This document shows, piece by piece, positions 25,821-36,002 of a DNA stretch of 64,000 nt. The DNA comes from Mycolicibacterium tusciae (GTDB lineage Bacteria; Actinomycetota; Actinomycetes; Mycobacteriales; Mycobacteriaceae). The first letter of the stretch is position 1; each line of letters opens with the position of its first letter. The DNA lies in assembly GCF_002086795.1 (NCBI RefSeq), contig NZ_MVIM01000020.1:37133-101132 (forward strand). The letters are read 5' to 3'. Both the position numbers and the translations under genes were made by a program. The notes beneath the pieces were generated by a model. The model ran no database searches, had not been told where the DNA came from, and saw nothing but the letters and a program-made list of their open reading frames with translations.

Positions 25821-27029
25821 TCATTCGGTGTCAGGGAGAGCCGCCGGTAGATCCGGCATATCTTCGTCGGTGCGCCAGTTCCACACCGGCAGCCCAGCGA
25901 TCGAGTTGTCGTCGTCGTCTTCGCCGCCAGAGCGGTCGATGAACGCGGCTATTGCCGGCGTTGTGTCGGTGAAGATCAAAGATGCCAGGGCAGTAGAGCT
26001 ACCGTTGTAGGGCAACACTTTACGGAAACAACGTTCATCGGTGATGGCGGTAGTCATCAGGGTGCGATCGGCATCGCTGGTGAAGGGTAGCCAGTTGTGG
26101 TCGGTCGCCATCAGCGATAGCTGTTCGACGTTGGCATAGCCAGCCCGAGACACTGAGAAGGTAGCGATTGCCACTAACCGCACATCACCCGGATCTGCCA
26201 TCTGCCACAGTTCAAGTTCCGTGGCGAAGCGCTTAGTCATTTTGCGGTACAGGTCTTCATCCAGAAACCAGGGGTGCCCCGGCTGATGCCGTACCTGCAT
26301 TCTGAATCCGTGGGCGGCTGGCTCAAGTGCCTTGATCTCGCCCACACCGATGAGGAACTTGGTGGGTCTTCCCGGCTGTCGGCGAGCTGGAGCCCATGCC
26401 TTGATCCGGCGCTGCTCGATCTCGGCCTTGCGTTCGGCCGAGAAGGGCTCAGGGATAAACAATGACGCGGCGAACGGGCTTTTCCGAACAAGCTTGCCGT
26501 CCGCGGCATCGCGCAGCCTGCGATACACGACGCCCCATGGGCGTCGCCCGGCGAAGCCGGGGTGCCACGTCGTCAGTTCTGCCTCGTCCCAGAGATAGTG
26601 CAGGACAGCACGTAGCGACAACTTGTTGCCGTCGGACTGCACCGCGGTCGCCGGCGATACCGACGGCTCGGGAGCAGCGCGATTCCCGGACTTTGACAGC
26701 GAAAACCCGAGTCGCAGCGTGGTAGTTCCGGTGGTGGGGTTGTCAACGATCGACCGTTCGGCAACGGCGCCATAACCTGATAGCTCACTGGGGGGCAGCC
26801 AGGATCGGCATCGATGGTCATGTGCGGCTGCCGTGCCGGGCATCCTTTTGACGATGAGTCCTTGCCCAGCAGCAGCGATATACATCTGGACCCCTGAGGG
26901 CTGGCATAGGCACAGCGGTCGTGACCTTGCTGCCTTCGCGTCAATGAGGATCTGTTGTCCCTCTGGGCTGTTCACATCGTCTACCACGTGTCCCCCGACC
27001 TGAAACGGGGTCGCGATCGTCATGGGCAT
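25821..27029 (-). CDS. DUF1173-family protein
   Basis: 402 aa from MPMTIATPFQ. Features that recall DUF1173, a family of conjugative elements: a Cys-containing opening RPLCLCQPSG, LLPPSELSGYG-type text after HDHRCRSW, LRAVLHYLWDEAELTTWHP in the middle, and ASLFIPEPFSAERKAEIEQRR. The family function is unknown. LIFTDTTPAIAAFIDRSGGE precedes a polar tail. It is separated by about 260 bp from the T4SS/accessory operon and may have its own promoter. Confidence 0.65.
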   Translation of the reverse strand: MPMTIATPFQVGGHVVDDVNSPEGQQILIDAKAARSRPLCLCQPSGVQMYIAAAGQGLIVKRMPGTAAAHDHRCRSWLPPSELSGYGAVAERSIVDNPTTGTTTLRLGFSLSKSGNRAAPEPSVSPATAVQSDGNKLSLRAVLHYLWDEAELTTWHPGFAGRRPWGVVYRRLRDAADGKLVRKSPFAASLFIPEPFSAERKAEIEQRRIKAWAPARRQPGRPTKFLIGVGEIKALEPAAHGFRMQVRHQPGHPWFLDEDLYRKMTKRFATELELWQMADPGDVRLVAIATFSVSRAGYANVEQLSLMATDHNWLPFTSDADRTLMTTAITDERCFRKVLPYNGSSTALASLIFTDTTPAIAAFIDRSGGEDDDDNSIAGLPVWNWRTDEDMPDLPAALPDTE

Positions 27030-27288
27030 GTCCGCTTGCCAGACGATGTGTGAACGCCCAACGTGTGTGCGACCGGAGGAGGGAGCCAAAGTGTGGACGG
27101 GCATCTGTCGCACGAGCAGCCTTCACAGCGACACCCTGTCGGGGGCGGAACGGGAATGGACCTGGCCGCGTGAGCTACGCAATGTTTCATTGCCAAGACC
27201 CGCGCCGGTCCCCTGGCGGACGGCGCGGAGACATATAGGGACCCTGCGTGCTTGCTTGCCATCGTTAGGTCTTCTTTCCCTGTTTGCA

Positions 27289-27540
<252 letters not shown>

Positions 27541-27550
27541 TGTCGCTCTC

Positions 27551-27889
27551 CTATTCTCCTACGAATTCCCATTGAACCTTGCGTGGCCCCAACGGAATTG
27601 AGCGGATGATCCCTTCGCGGGCCAGGCTCCTTAGATGCCGATAGATCCCCGTCCGTGAGTCCTGCGAGGACCGTGGACGACTCACCAGATGCCAGCTTCG
27701 ATGGCACTCGACCACACGCATGGCCGCCGGCCGGCGAGGTGCGTGACACACCAGTTCGCAGCCCACATCTAACCGGTGGGTTTGCCACGGCAGGACGCCA
27801 GCCAGCTCAGCGCTCGTCATTGGCCTGTCGGCGGCTCGCAGAACCGCGACCAGTTGCTCGCGGACCGCGAGAGTATCCGCCGTGGTCAC
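27551..27889 (-). CDS. Winged-helix-like small protein
   Basis: 112 aa. LAVREQLVAVLRAADRPMTSAELAGVLP near the start and SRTGIYRHLRSLAREGIIRSIPLG near the end read as a winged helix split by a loop holding CELVCHAPRR and VECHRSWH. The start overlaps the stop of the dead methylase paralogue (ATGA), and nrdH copy 2 follows after 10 nt. A DNA-binding regulator is likely; its target is unknown. Confidence 0.6.
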   Translation of the reverse strand: MTTADTLAVREQLVAVLRAADRPMTSAELAGVLPWQTHRLDVGCELVCHAPRRPAAMRVVECHRSWHLVSRPRSSQDSRTGIYRHLRSLAREGIIRSIPLGPRKVQWEFVGE

Positions 27890-28722
27890 GTCGCCCCCAG
27901 ACCATAGTCACCAAGGTCGAACAGGTGCTCCTGCATCGAGAGCACGCGGTTCGACCACAGGTGCACCGCTGAACCGTCGCGCTGCTCCCCCACCGACGTG
28001 CACGTCCAGCTCCGTACTGGACTGTCTGTGATCGCGCTGCGCTCCGCACGGATCACCACGGCAGCTTTAGCCGTGGACACTGCCCGCAGAACCTGCACCG
28101 GCTCCACGCGAGCACCATGGACCAGACTGGCGCCCTGGGCACCGAACACATCCGGTCGTAGATCGAGATAGATACACACCCCAAGCTGGCGTGCCACCGC
28201 GGCGATCAACTTCACAGGAGCGGCCGATTCCAGACTCACCCGCTTGATCCGGGCGGCGGTCTCGGTCATCTGATCGATGGCAATATCCAGCGCTGACGCC
28301 ATCTTGCGGTGGGTTGCAGCGTTCTGCCACTGAGGACGCATCCGTGCTGGACCGGACTGACTGTGATTGAGGCGCAGCCATACTCGCCGGGCAATCTCCA
28401 CTTCGTTGGCCTCACCGGGGATGCGGGAACCGCTAATGGCGGATGAGAAGTCCACCCGCGAGTGTGGAGTCAACGCACACGCCCGGGCCAGCTCAGCCGG
28501 CCGATCACGCAAGACCTTCCAGAACGTGACCAGCTCGCGATCCACATCGTTGACCGTCTCCAGCGCACTGCACGGTTTGTGAAGCAGAACCTCCAGCGTC
28601 CCCGACAGCGGTTGTACATAGTGCGTGTGCGGGGGCAACAGGCTGGCAATCTGCCGACCGGTCTGTTCCGAGCGAGGACGTCGTTCTACCAACGGTGAGC
28701 GAAGATGCGCAGCGGAACTCAT
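27886..28722 (-). CDS. Adenine-methylase paralogue lacking catalytic motifs
   Basis: 278 aa from the ATG that overlaps the upstream stop (ATGA). It aligns along most of its length with the methylase at 23693-24697: LPPHTHYVQPLSGTLEVLL versus LPEHTHYVEPYAGGLSVLL, LETVNDVDRELVTFW versus LETVNDLDGDIVHFW, ACALTPHSR in both, and HLWSNRVL versus VLWSNRPL. However, the FxGxK motif is gone, EPYAGG has become QPLSGT, and the catalytic DPPY is replaced by YLDLRPDVFG. It should be unable to methylate. Possible roles: regulatory or DNA-binding partner of the active enzyme. Confidence 0.75.
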   Translation of the reverse strand: MSSAAHLRSPLVERRPRSEQTGRQIASLLPPHTHYVQPLSGTLEVLLHKPCSALETVNDVDRELVTFWKVLRDRPAELARACALTPHSRVDFSSAISGSRIPGEANEVEIARRVWLRLNHSQSGPARMRPQWQNAATHRKMASALDIAIDQMTETAARIKRVSLESAAPVKLIAAVARQLGVCIYLDLRPDVFGAQGASLVHGARVEPVQVLRAVSTAKAAVVIRAERSAITDSPVRSWTCTSVGEQRDGSAVHLWSNRVLSMQEHLFDLGDYGLGAT

Positions 28723-29495
28723 TGGCACACCGCCCCTTCACCGTCTGCGCGCAATCTGTTCGAGCGTGCAGAGCCAGGCTCCTTGAGCTTTCGTACATCG
28801 ACCGCCTGGCGCTGAGGAATCAGCAGCGCTAGCCCCCGTGCGATACTCCCGTCTTTCGTGGTGAGCCCGCTGATTTCGCGTAGCCACTGTCCCAAGCTGG
28901 GACGGTCGTAGGGAGTGAGCGCAGCCAAGGTCATCGCCATCGCCATCAGGTCGTACCTATCGGCACCCTGCATGGCCCGCCATAGCTCATCTGGGCTGGA
29001 CTCGCCATGGATGTCGGCCACGACCGTCAGAGCCTTGTTGTAGAGCTGCCGGCATTCAGCCAAGCGAGCCTCGCCCTGGGAGTACACCAGCGGAATGTCG
29101 CCCACCCCGAGCAAATGGCGCAGATGGGCTGCCACAGCGGACTTCTCCAGCAACAACCCGGCCCGGACCACGGCGCGATCAGTCCACAGGTCCTGCCCGT
29201 CGTGGTCGCGGTTGTGTGGTCGCCAACCATCCTGACTGAACTCTTCGCGGTGCTTTTCGAGCACAGTCGAAAGCCGGTACTGGCTCACCTGATAGAAGTC
29301 CGCGACGTCACCGAGGCAACGTGGCTGCTGCTGACCCGGACTGAGCAGTTCGTCAAGGACCGCCACAACACGACTGAGCTTGTTGCGGACCTTGCGGTCA
29401 CGCCGTTGCTGGGCTATCCGACGTTGTTCCTCGCGGTCGCGGTCGGTGCGCCACTGCTGCCAGCAGCCCTGATCATCACCCTCACCTGGATGCAC
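28719..29495 (-). CDS. Hypothetical helical protein
   Basis: 258 aa from GTG, overlapping the ASCH-domain gene by 14 nt. The start is strongly basic (DRDREEQRRIAQQRRDRKVRNKL). About residues 60-90 (CLGDVADFYQVSQYRLSTVLEKHREEF) look like an HTH of the kind that reads DNA. Later parts are helical without known motifs. It is in the middle of the T4SS-linked gene chain. No family recognised. Confidence 0.6.
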   Translation of the reverse strand: MHPGEGDDQGCWQQWRTDRDREEQRRIAQQRRDRKVRNKLSRVVAVLDELLSPGQQQPRCLGDVADFYQVSQYRLSTVLEKHREEFSQDGWRPHNRDHDGQDLWTDRAVVRAGLLLEKSAVAAHLRHLLGVGDIPLVYSQGEARLAECRQLYNKALTVVADIHGESSPDELWRAMQGADRYDLMAMAMTLAALTPYDRPSLGQWLREISGLTTKDGSIARGLALLIPQRQAVDVRKLKEPGSARSNRLRADGEGAVCQ

Positions 29496-30300
29496 CGGTC
29501 ACTCCTTGCCGGGCGTAGCGTGCCGCCTTACGGCTGACCAGCGCCGACCACGACACTGGCCGCAGGCCGTCAAAGCCTTTGGCGTTGTCGTGCCATGGAC
29601 GGGCAGCCAGCCGCGCGGGTGCCTCGAACACCCAGTGATACTTGGGCTGGCCAGGGTTAAACGGAGTCGTACCCCACGGGGCGCAGCACCCTTGGGCCCG
29701 ATGCACGTCCACAAGTACGGTTGCGCCGAGCCAGCCCTGCTGGTCGCAATGAAAGTTCATCTCTCGCATGCCCAGCTGTGCACCGAGCTCGATACCGGCC
29801 TGGTCGATACGGGTACCACCGTAGATCAGTACAGGACCGCGATAGTCGGTGGAATCTGTCCGGTTCTCGACGTTCTTCCCGCCGATCTGACTCGACACCA
29901 GCAGCATCGATGCCCACGGCCGTCGCACAGTCAACCCCATCGCCAACCCGGTCTCTGCGCTCGGGTCCGGCGTGTGCAAAACGTCGTGGAGCACCCGCCG
30001 CACGCATCCGAAATCCTCAGGTGCGCAAGCACAGTCCACGGCGGCGAGAGCCTGACGGGCCCGCGCGAGTTCATCGAGGCTGCCCGCTAGACGTACCGCA
30101 TACTCGACTAGTGCGGCCAGGCGATGAGCCTCGGAGGCACTGGCGCATGGCACTGGAGGCACACCATCAGCACCGAGCCGGTGTGGAGCACCGCACATGT
30201 CTGGACCGCCAGCACGGAAGTCTGCGACACGTGCGTGCCCTCGAGCCAGACCGTTGCCGCGGAGGCGGGCAAGGTCGCTGGGAAGAGTGCGGCTGGTCAT
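29482..30300 (-). CDS. ASCH-domain protein
   Basis: 272 aa. The N-terminal 110 residues are Cys/His-containing and helical with no known fold. From about residue 122 comes an ASCH (PUA-like) domain: GLTVRRPWASMLL, GGKNVENRTD, YRGPVLIYGG, then a long strand region with DVHRAQGCCAPWG and YHWVFEAPARL. ASCH domains bind RNA or modified nucleotides, which fits a nucleic-acid-handling role. Overlaps by 4 nt the next gene upstream (ATGA). Confidence 0.7.
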   Translation of the reverse strand: MTSRTLPSDLARLRGNGLARGHARVADFRAGGPDMCGAPHRLGADGVPPVPCASASEAHRLAALVEYAVRLAGSLDELARARQALAAVDCACAPEDFGCVRRVLHDVLHTPDPSAETGLAMGLTVRRPWASMLLVSSQIGGKNVENRTDSTDYRGPVLIYGGTRIDQAGIELGAQLGMREMNFHCDQQGWLGATVLVDVHRAQGCCAPWGTTPFNPGQPKYHWVFEAPARLAARPWHDNAKGFDGLRPVSWSALVSRKAARYARQGVTGASR

Positions 30301-30992
30301 GATCGGGCCACCGCCATGTTGCGGCGGACGTGCTGGTGCTCAAGAATCAAACGTTCCAGGTCGGCGGTGCAGCCGTCTGTGGCGACCGCAGCGAGCAGCC
30401 GCGTGAGCCGACCTGAGGTGGTGCAGTCAGCCGCCGTCGCACTCCGGTACCGAACTTCCTCCTCGTCGTAGGGACCGACCGCGGTGAACCCTCGCGCGTC
30501 GACACCCGTGATACGCCATCCGTAGTCATCGGTGAGTGTGGTCGCCGCCCAGTAAGCCCGGCGCACCGATTCCGGCGGTTGCGCGGCACCGTGATGAGGC
30601 AGATACCACGGGCACCGCGCATCGTCGGAATGCGCCCGCCCGGCCGGCATTCCCAGGCGCAGCATCGCTGCGATCGTGCGGGCGGCGTCGTCGCCACGGT
30701 GCGCGACTGCTCGCTCGTGGGCGCATTGGTGGAGCAGTCGGCAGGCGTGCAGCGGCAGCAGCGGCACACTGGGCTGGCCCTGTATCCGCTGCTGGGATGA
30801 CGGTGTGTGGTCAATCGGATCGGCGGCTACGGGCAACTCCACCCCCGCCGGGGTGCGAAGCCGCAGCCACCCGCCGCAGTCGAGTCCGAAGCTCAGGACC
30901 GACCACCCGTGATTGACCATCCGTGACATGGCCCAATAAGCGCGTCCGGTGGTGTTCAGTTCTGCGTCCAGATATATGCCGGTAGCGGTCAT
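30297..30992 (-). CDS. Hypothetical protein
   Basis: 231 aa. Two similar halves are visible: GRAYWAMSRMVNHGWSVLSFG near the start and RRAYWAATTLTDDYGWRITGV in the second half, so an internal duplication is likely. The first half is followed by GGWLRLRTPAG, the second by GFTAVGPYDEE. The linker has HACRLLHQCAHERA. No known family. Coupled by ATGA to the VirB6-like gene upstream, hence part of the transfer operon. Confidence 0.6.
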   Translation of the reverse strand: MTATGIYLDAELNTTGRAYWAMSRMVNHGWSVLSFGLDCGGWLRLRTPAGVELPVAADPIDHTPSSQQRIQGQPSVPLLPLHACRLLHQCAHERAVAHRGDDAARTIAAMLRLGMPAGRAHSDDARCPWYLPHHGAAQPPESVRRAYWAATTLTDDYGWRITGVDARGFTAVGPYDEEEVRYRSATAADCTTSGRLTRLLAAVATDGCTADLERLILEHQHVRRNMAVARS

Positions 30993-33100
30993 GATGTCCT
31001 GCCGTCCTGCGGGGGCTGTGGCTTGCGCCCGGGAGACTCGTTCGGGGTGCTCGTGCTCGACGCCGGAGATTGTTGAGCCGATGGACGCTGCTGTGTCGGT
31101 TGCTCATCGGTGCGCCCACTGGGCGGTGTTTGGGGCCGGGTGCTCGGGGCGGCACTGGTGCGCCCCGGCGCGGCGGGTGCATCCGTGCTTGCCTTCGTGG
31201 TGCTGCTCGCAGCGGGCCCGGTGTCGCGGCGCTTGTTGGCTTGCTGCCGTTCGATCACCTTTGACGCGACCACGGCTCCAGCGACCACAGGGGCGGCCGG
31301 CCCGGCCGCAGCGGCGGCCGCCGCGCCACCGCCGCCCGCAGCGGCCCCGCCTGCTGCGCCTCCGCTGGCCGCCGCCCCGCCCGCTGCACCACGGGCGGCT
31401 GCCCCGCGCGCCGCGGTCCCGGCAGCGGCAGACCCGCCCGCGTGTGCGCCAGTAGCGGGTGTGGTTGTAGACGGCGGCGTTGCGCTCGGAGATGACCCGC
31501 TATCGGAGGGGATGCCACCGGGATTGGGATGTGCCTTGCGGCCCTTGGCTGCGGGGGCTCGGGTGCCCTCATCGCCGGGTTTGCCTGAACTTGGCATACC
31601 CACACCGTCGGCGTTGATGTCGCGGCGCATTGAGCGGCCCATGTCGCGCATCGCCGGGTAGAAGCTCATTGGACCGGCTCCGATGGCAGCGGTCTTGCGC
31701 AGCACCGACATCGGCCCCGGCAGGCCTCGATCACCGAAGCCTCGCATCAGCGCCCTGAACCCGAACACCGCTCCACCGGAGAACAGCAGCATGAGCAGCA
31801 GGATCGCAATCGGGTGCTGAACCTCGAAACCGTCAAGTTGCCCGGTCGATACTCGGGACATCAGCACCAGGACAATGCCGAAAGCCGCTGTAGCGAACAG
31901 CATTTCCAGGGCGTGAACGATCAACTTGATGGCGGTGCGTTTGGCGAACTCACGCTGAGGTCCTGGCGCGACGGCTACCGCGGCGGCCGGCACCAGCACC
32001 AGCACGTTCCAGAACGCTTTGAACCCGATGCGAATGACTTCACAGCCGATGTAGCACAGCAGCATCAGCACGACCAGCACGACGCAGTTGATGAAGAACA
32101 TCAGCCCGATCGTCTCGCCGCTGAGAAAGTGAGCGTGGGCATAGGCATCGCCCGCGCCGCAGGCCCGCATCGCTTCTACCGGCCCGTCGTGGCTTCCTGC
32201 CGGTGCGAGCGCCTGGGTTGCGGGTGTCAGGACCGTAGAGGCGTTGAGCGCGGCGTTCCAGGCTTGTGCGCATCCGTCGATGTTGTCGATCACGCTGCCG
32301 AAGTTGGCGATCTGAATGGGGTGGCGGATCAGGGTGGTGGCCATCCACTGCGAGAGCACTTCGATCTGACCGTCGGCGTTACCGGATGGGTCGAAGCTGC
32401 CGTTGTTGGCGATTCCCAACGACAGCTCGAATCCGATGGCCCGGCCGGCAGCGAGCAGGCCGTCGCCTCCGAGTTCCTTCACCGGGTCGTTGAGGAAGAA
32501 CCCGATCAGCAAGATCACCAGGAACCCGCTGCACATCACGCCGGCGCCGCGCCCAAAGCCTTTGGTCAATGCGATGATTCCGCCGATGAAGACACAGATG
32601 ATCAGTGCCAGTGGAATGATCTGAAACTCACCGAGCAGATTGTTGATCGCGACCAGCACGGGCGCGGCCAGTGCGGCCAGCCAGCCCAACCAGGCCGAGC
32701 CCAGCGCAATCTTGATGAACCAGATTCCGACCGCACCCACCATCACCAAGAACCCGCAGAACCATCCGAGGATGACGGCCAATTGGCTGTAGGTCATGGC
32801 GATTTCGAAGCGGTCGGTCAACGCGGGAATCCAGGAACCCGGATCGATAATGCTGACGTCGCTGCCCTGGGTGCGGATGGCGTCGAGCATCGACACCGTG
32901 CTGATGAAGTAGGTGCCCACCGGTTGGTCGTAGGTGTCCACGATCGGGCTGGGCCAGTTGAGTGCCCCGGCGAACCCGGCCGCCACCGCGTGTGGGGCGG
33001 TCAGCAGGGCCATCATCCAACCCGCCCACAGGAGTTGAGCGATCAGCCACGCCCGCCGGATACGTGGGTGCTCATATAGCCAGGCGCTGTAGGCGGCCAT
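30989..33100 (-). CDS. VirB6/TrbL-like T4SS membrane protein
   Basis: 703 aa from the ATG in TGATG with the virB4 stop (a GTG lies one codon earlier). At least nine hydrophobic segments between residues 18 and 460, including LAVILGWFCGFLVMVGAVGIWF, IIPLALIICVFIGGIIAL and ILLLMLLFSGGAVFGF. A periplasmic-type loop with Cys lies at about 280-320. The last 230 residues are Ala/Gly/Pro/Ser/Thr-rich and disordered. Topology, size and position beside virB4 match the channel protein VirB6/TrbL. The C-terminal tail is typical of Gram-positive conjugation membrane proteins. Confidence 0.75.
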   Translation of the reverse strand: MAAYSAWLYEHPRIRRAWLIAQLLWAGWMMALLTAPHAVAAGFAGALNWPSPIVDTYDQPVGTYFISTVSMLDAIRTQGSDVSIIDPGSWIPALTDRFEIAMTYSQLAVILGWFCGFLVMVGAVGIWFIKIALGSAWLGWLAALAAPVLVAINNLLGEFQIIPLALIICVFIGGIIALTKGFGRGAGVMCSGFLVILLIGFFLNDPVKELGGDGLLAAGRAIGFELSLGIANNGSFDPSGNADGQIEVLSQWMATTLIRHPIQIANFGSVIDNIDGCAQAWNAALNASTVLTPATQALAPAGSHDGPVEAMRACGAGDAYAHAHFLSGETIGLMFFINCVVLVVLMLLCYIGCEVIRIGFKAFWNVLVLVPAAAVAVAPGPQREFAKRTAIKLIVHALEMLFATAAFGIVLVLMSRVSTGQLDGFEVQHPIAILLLMLLFSGGAVFGFRALMRGFGDRGLPGPMSVLRKTAAIGAGPMSFYPAMRDMGRSMRRDINADGVGMPSSGKPGDEGTRAPAAKGRKAHPNPGGIPSDSGSSPSATPPSTTTPATGAHAGGSAAAGTAARGAAARGAAGGAAASGGAAGGAAAGGGGAAAAAAAGPAAPVVAGAVVASKVIERQQANKRRDTGPAASSTTKASTDAPAAPGRTSAAPSTRPQTPPSGRTDEQPTQQRPSAQQSPASSTSTPNESPGRKPQPPQDGRTS

Positions 33101-35931
33101 CACCGCGTCAGCTCCAGCGCCTCGTCCTCAAGGCCGCGGGTATCAAAGGCTTGCTGCAGCTCGGGCTGTACTGGTTGCAGAATGTCGATCAGGCCGGTGC
33201 TGCCCGTGTCGTCAATCATGTACGCGTAGCCGTGCCCCTCGGCGGTGCGCAGGTTGAGCACCTCAGGATACTCATCGGGGTCAATCCCGATGCGCTTGAA
33301 CTCTTCGGTCGCTTCTTCTCGCGCGGAGGCCTTAAACGGTGTAATGACTCGCGTCGGCAAATCCTTGGTGGGAATCCCGTCGAAATACTCGACATGCTGT
33401 GCGATGCCGATCAGCCCGTATCGCTGCTTGCGGCCTTGGGTAATCAACTCGGTGGCATCTTCGCGGCCAACGGGAGAGGCGAAGTACGCCCGGGCTTCCT
33501 CGGCAACGAACCAACCGAACTTGCCAGGCCGACGATTGGGCCCGGTGTAGCTTTCCCGCGTGACCGCTGCGATCATCCCGTAGATGGCCAACCCGGCTCG
33601 CGCACGCGCTGTTTGGCGCTTGTAGAGGTGGAGATCCTCGGTCTGGGAGGTCGTCGGCAACTCCAGGTCACCGGTCAGCCAGATCACCGCGTCCTTCTCA
33701 GCGATCGGCGGTATCGGCAGCGACTCATCGAACATCGCCCGCAGATAGTCGATATTGGCCCACATATCCAGGCGCGCCGCCAATTCCGCATACTCCTTGT
33801 AGGCGCTTGCCTGCAAACTGTTGAGGTAGCGAACCAGGGCGCCCATGCTTTCGGCGACCCGCTGATCGGGGCGCAACAGAAAGCGGAGCTGTCGGGCGAT
33901 CTCGGCATCGGGCTCGACACCCATCATGGGCAGCAGGTGATCAAGAGTGCGTTCGACGGCGACTTCACGGCGAAAGATGCGCAACCCGTCGACCGAGACT
34001 TGACCGCGTGTGGGATCAAGCACCGCCACCCGATCCCCCAGATGCGCCAGCGCACGCACCCACTCAGGATTGGAACCAGGGTCAAGGATGCTGCACTGAT
34101 TGCCCCGGGCAAGCAAACCGAGCGTCACTCGCTTAGCGCCTTGAGACTTGCCCCCTCCCGGTGGACCGTAGAACAGCATCCCAGGCACCTGACGCCGCCT
34201 GCTCGCGCCTTCGGGCTCGATCAGGACAGGGGTTGGTCGGCGGGTGGACAGATTGCGGGCGAACAGAATCCCGGTGTCGTGACCGAGCTTGCTGGACACC
34301 AGCGGAGAGAAACGGGCCCAGTCCGTAGTGGTCCCCGGCTGGCTGAACTGGCTGCGCGGGCTGCGTTCTTCACTGCCTGCCAGCCCGGTTTGCCACAGCC
34401 CTATTTGGGCGCTCCCGCGACGTCGACTCAACGTCATGTCGAGGTCTTCTGCGAAGTGGGTTTGCAGCAGCTGGCAGGCCGCGTCGAGTTCGGCCCGTGA
34501 GCGGGCTCCGACGGCGACCACCGTCGTGGACTCCACTTCCCGCTCCAACTTCGAGGCCCGCAGCTTGGCGTTGTACTCCTCGGCCGATGAGTAGCGCTCG
34601 ATGAGATCACTGTCGCTGGACCGTCTGCCGGCCCGCTGGAACGCCTGATCATCGAGGTTGCGCTGAGCGCGATCGATCCGTGTGAGCGCCTGCTCGGCCG
34701 GGCGGGTAGAAATGTGCTGAATCCAGTCGATGTCGGCAGGTGTGTCCACGTCATAGACCGCTAGCAGGTATTCCGCACGTGGATAGGCCAACCCGCCGCG
34801 CGGAATCTGCGCTACGGCCAGCATGCTTTGAAAGCTGTCCGGGCGCCGGGCACCGCGGATCACCAGCACTGCTGCCAGCGATGGCACAACACGGCGCCAC
34901 CAGCGGCGATCCTTCTTGCGGGCCTGCTGATCACCACAGTCGAAGTCCGCAGGCACCACGGCCGCAAAGTCGGCTTCGGTGAGCCGGTCAGGACCGCCTT
35001 CGCCGTGCGGAAAGGGGTCGTTGACGGCACCGATGGCCAGCCGCCGCCGATACCACCAGTGGATCTGGCGCGGGGTGGCCGGTCGCGCGTTGAACTCCGC
35101 GGGGATCTTCGACAGTATCGAGGCCGACATTTCCTGGTACCCGGCAAGGGATCTCGGGTCGTCGGGGTCGCGGCCGGCGACCACGGTGGCCGCCTTGGCC
35201 AATCCACCCACTCCGGTCCGGCCGGCCTGACCGGAGTCCACCGGCACGCGTATGCCGAATACCTGCTCGTAGAACGGCTCGATGGTCAAGAAGTCTTCCC
35301 AGTCGCGGACTTCCTGCACCCACGCGGGCTCGTTCGCGTAGCCCGAGAGCATCCACCGCAGCAGCCGCCGGTGGTCAAGGCGCACGCAGCAGCCCCACAA
35401 CAGCAACCCAGAGGGGAGTTGGCGCACCAAGGGTCGGTGACGCATCGCAATCGCGTCCTTGAGTGCGTAGGGCATCATTCCGCCGGGTTGACCGTCCACG
35501 ATGAACTCTGCGTAGACACCACCGGAGGTGAAGCTCAGATTCCCGATCACCTCTTTGGGTGGCGACAGAGCGGACTCGCCCTCACCGTTGACCCCGGCCT
35601 TGCGCTGGGTGTGCAACAGTCCGCCGAGCAGCCAGCCGATCCGGTAGAGCGGGCTGGGTCGAGAAACTGGGATTTGGCGAGCGGCGACCGTCAGTGCCGC
35701 TGTCAGTGCGATGCCGAACAGTGCGATGGCGATGGCATGCCCGGAGTCAAGCCACTTGCGGGTTGCCCAGACTGTCGTCGTGATACCGATCAGGAAGGTT
35801 GCGCCGTCCCAGATTCGCCACGGCGCGAACCACAACCGGGTGTTGTCATCGATGTGGGAGACATAGATGGGAAAGTCACGCACATCGGCGTATACCCGGG
35901 CCGTCTGACCACGAAAGGTGTTCTCACCCAC
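33100..35931 (-). CDS. virB4: VirB4-like T4SS ATPase
   Basis: 943 aa from GTG with GGAGG 7 nt before it. Two membrane helices near residues 43-85, then a domain without known motifs. The P-loop is GPPGGGKS near residue 590, followed by SILDPGSNPEWV and DRVAVLDPTRGQ. A Walker B-like FGWFVAEEARAYF is near 800, and GLIGIAQHVEYFDG is near 845, the order of VirB4/TraC ATPases. It drives assembly of the conjugation channel. The neighbours (VirB6-like, VirB2-like, TcpC) support this. Confidence 0.88.
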   Translation of the reverse strand: MGENTFRGQTARVYADVRDFPIYVSHIDDNTRLWFAPWRIWDGATFLIGITTTVWATRKWLDSGHAIAIALFGIALTAALTVAARQIPVSRPSPLYRIGWLLGGLLHTQRKAGVNGEGESALSPPKEVIGNLSFTSGGVYAEFIVDGQPGGMMPYALKDAIAMRHRPLVRQLPSGLLLWGCCVRLDHRRLLRWMLSGYANEPAWVQEVRDWEDFLTIEPFYEQVFGIRVPVDSGQAGRTGVGGLAKAATVVAGRDPDDPRSLAGYQEMSASILSKIPAEFNARPATPRQIHWWYRRRLAIGAVNDPFPHGEGGPDRLTEADFAAVVPADFDCGDQQARKKDRRWWRRVVPSLAAVLVIRGARRPDSFQSMLAVAQIPRGGLAYPRAEYLLAVYDVDTPADIDWIQHISTRPAEQALTRIDRAQRNLDDQAFQRAGRRSSDSDLIERYSSAEEYNAKLRASKLEREVESTTVVAVGARSRAELDAACQLLQTHFAEDLDMTLSRRRGSAQIGLWQTGLAGSEERSPRSQFSQPGTTTDWARFSPLVSSKLGHDTGILFARNLSTRRPTPVLIEPEGASRRRQVPGMLFYGPPGGGKSQGAKRVTLGLLARGNQCSILDPGSNPEWVRALAHLGDRVAVLDPTRGQVSVDGLRIFRREVAVERTLDHLLPMMGVEPDAEIARQLRFLLRPDQRVAESMGALVRYLNSLQASAYKEYAELAARLDMWANIDYLRAMFDESLPIPPIAEKDAVIWLTGDLELPTTSQTEDLHLYKRQTARARAGLAIYGMIAAVTRESYTGPNRRPGKFGWFVAEEARAYFASPVGREDATELITQGRKQRYGLIGIAQHVEYFDGIPTKDLPTRVITPFKASAREEATEEFKRIGIDPDEYPEVLNLRTAEGHGYAYMIDDTGSTGLIDILQPVQPELQQAFDTRGLEDEALELTR

Positions 35932-36002
35932 TACATAACCTCCAACTACGTCTCGTCAACACCATCTGCTGCACCAGACGCTCTCGACGCCTGGCAGGCG
36001 GT

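Noticed and set aside
31814..33079. 421-codon plus-strand frame opposite the VirB6-like gene
   Set aside because: His/Asp/Gln-rich shadow of membrane-helix codons; no start signal or neighbours in that direction.
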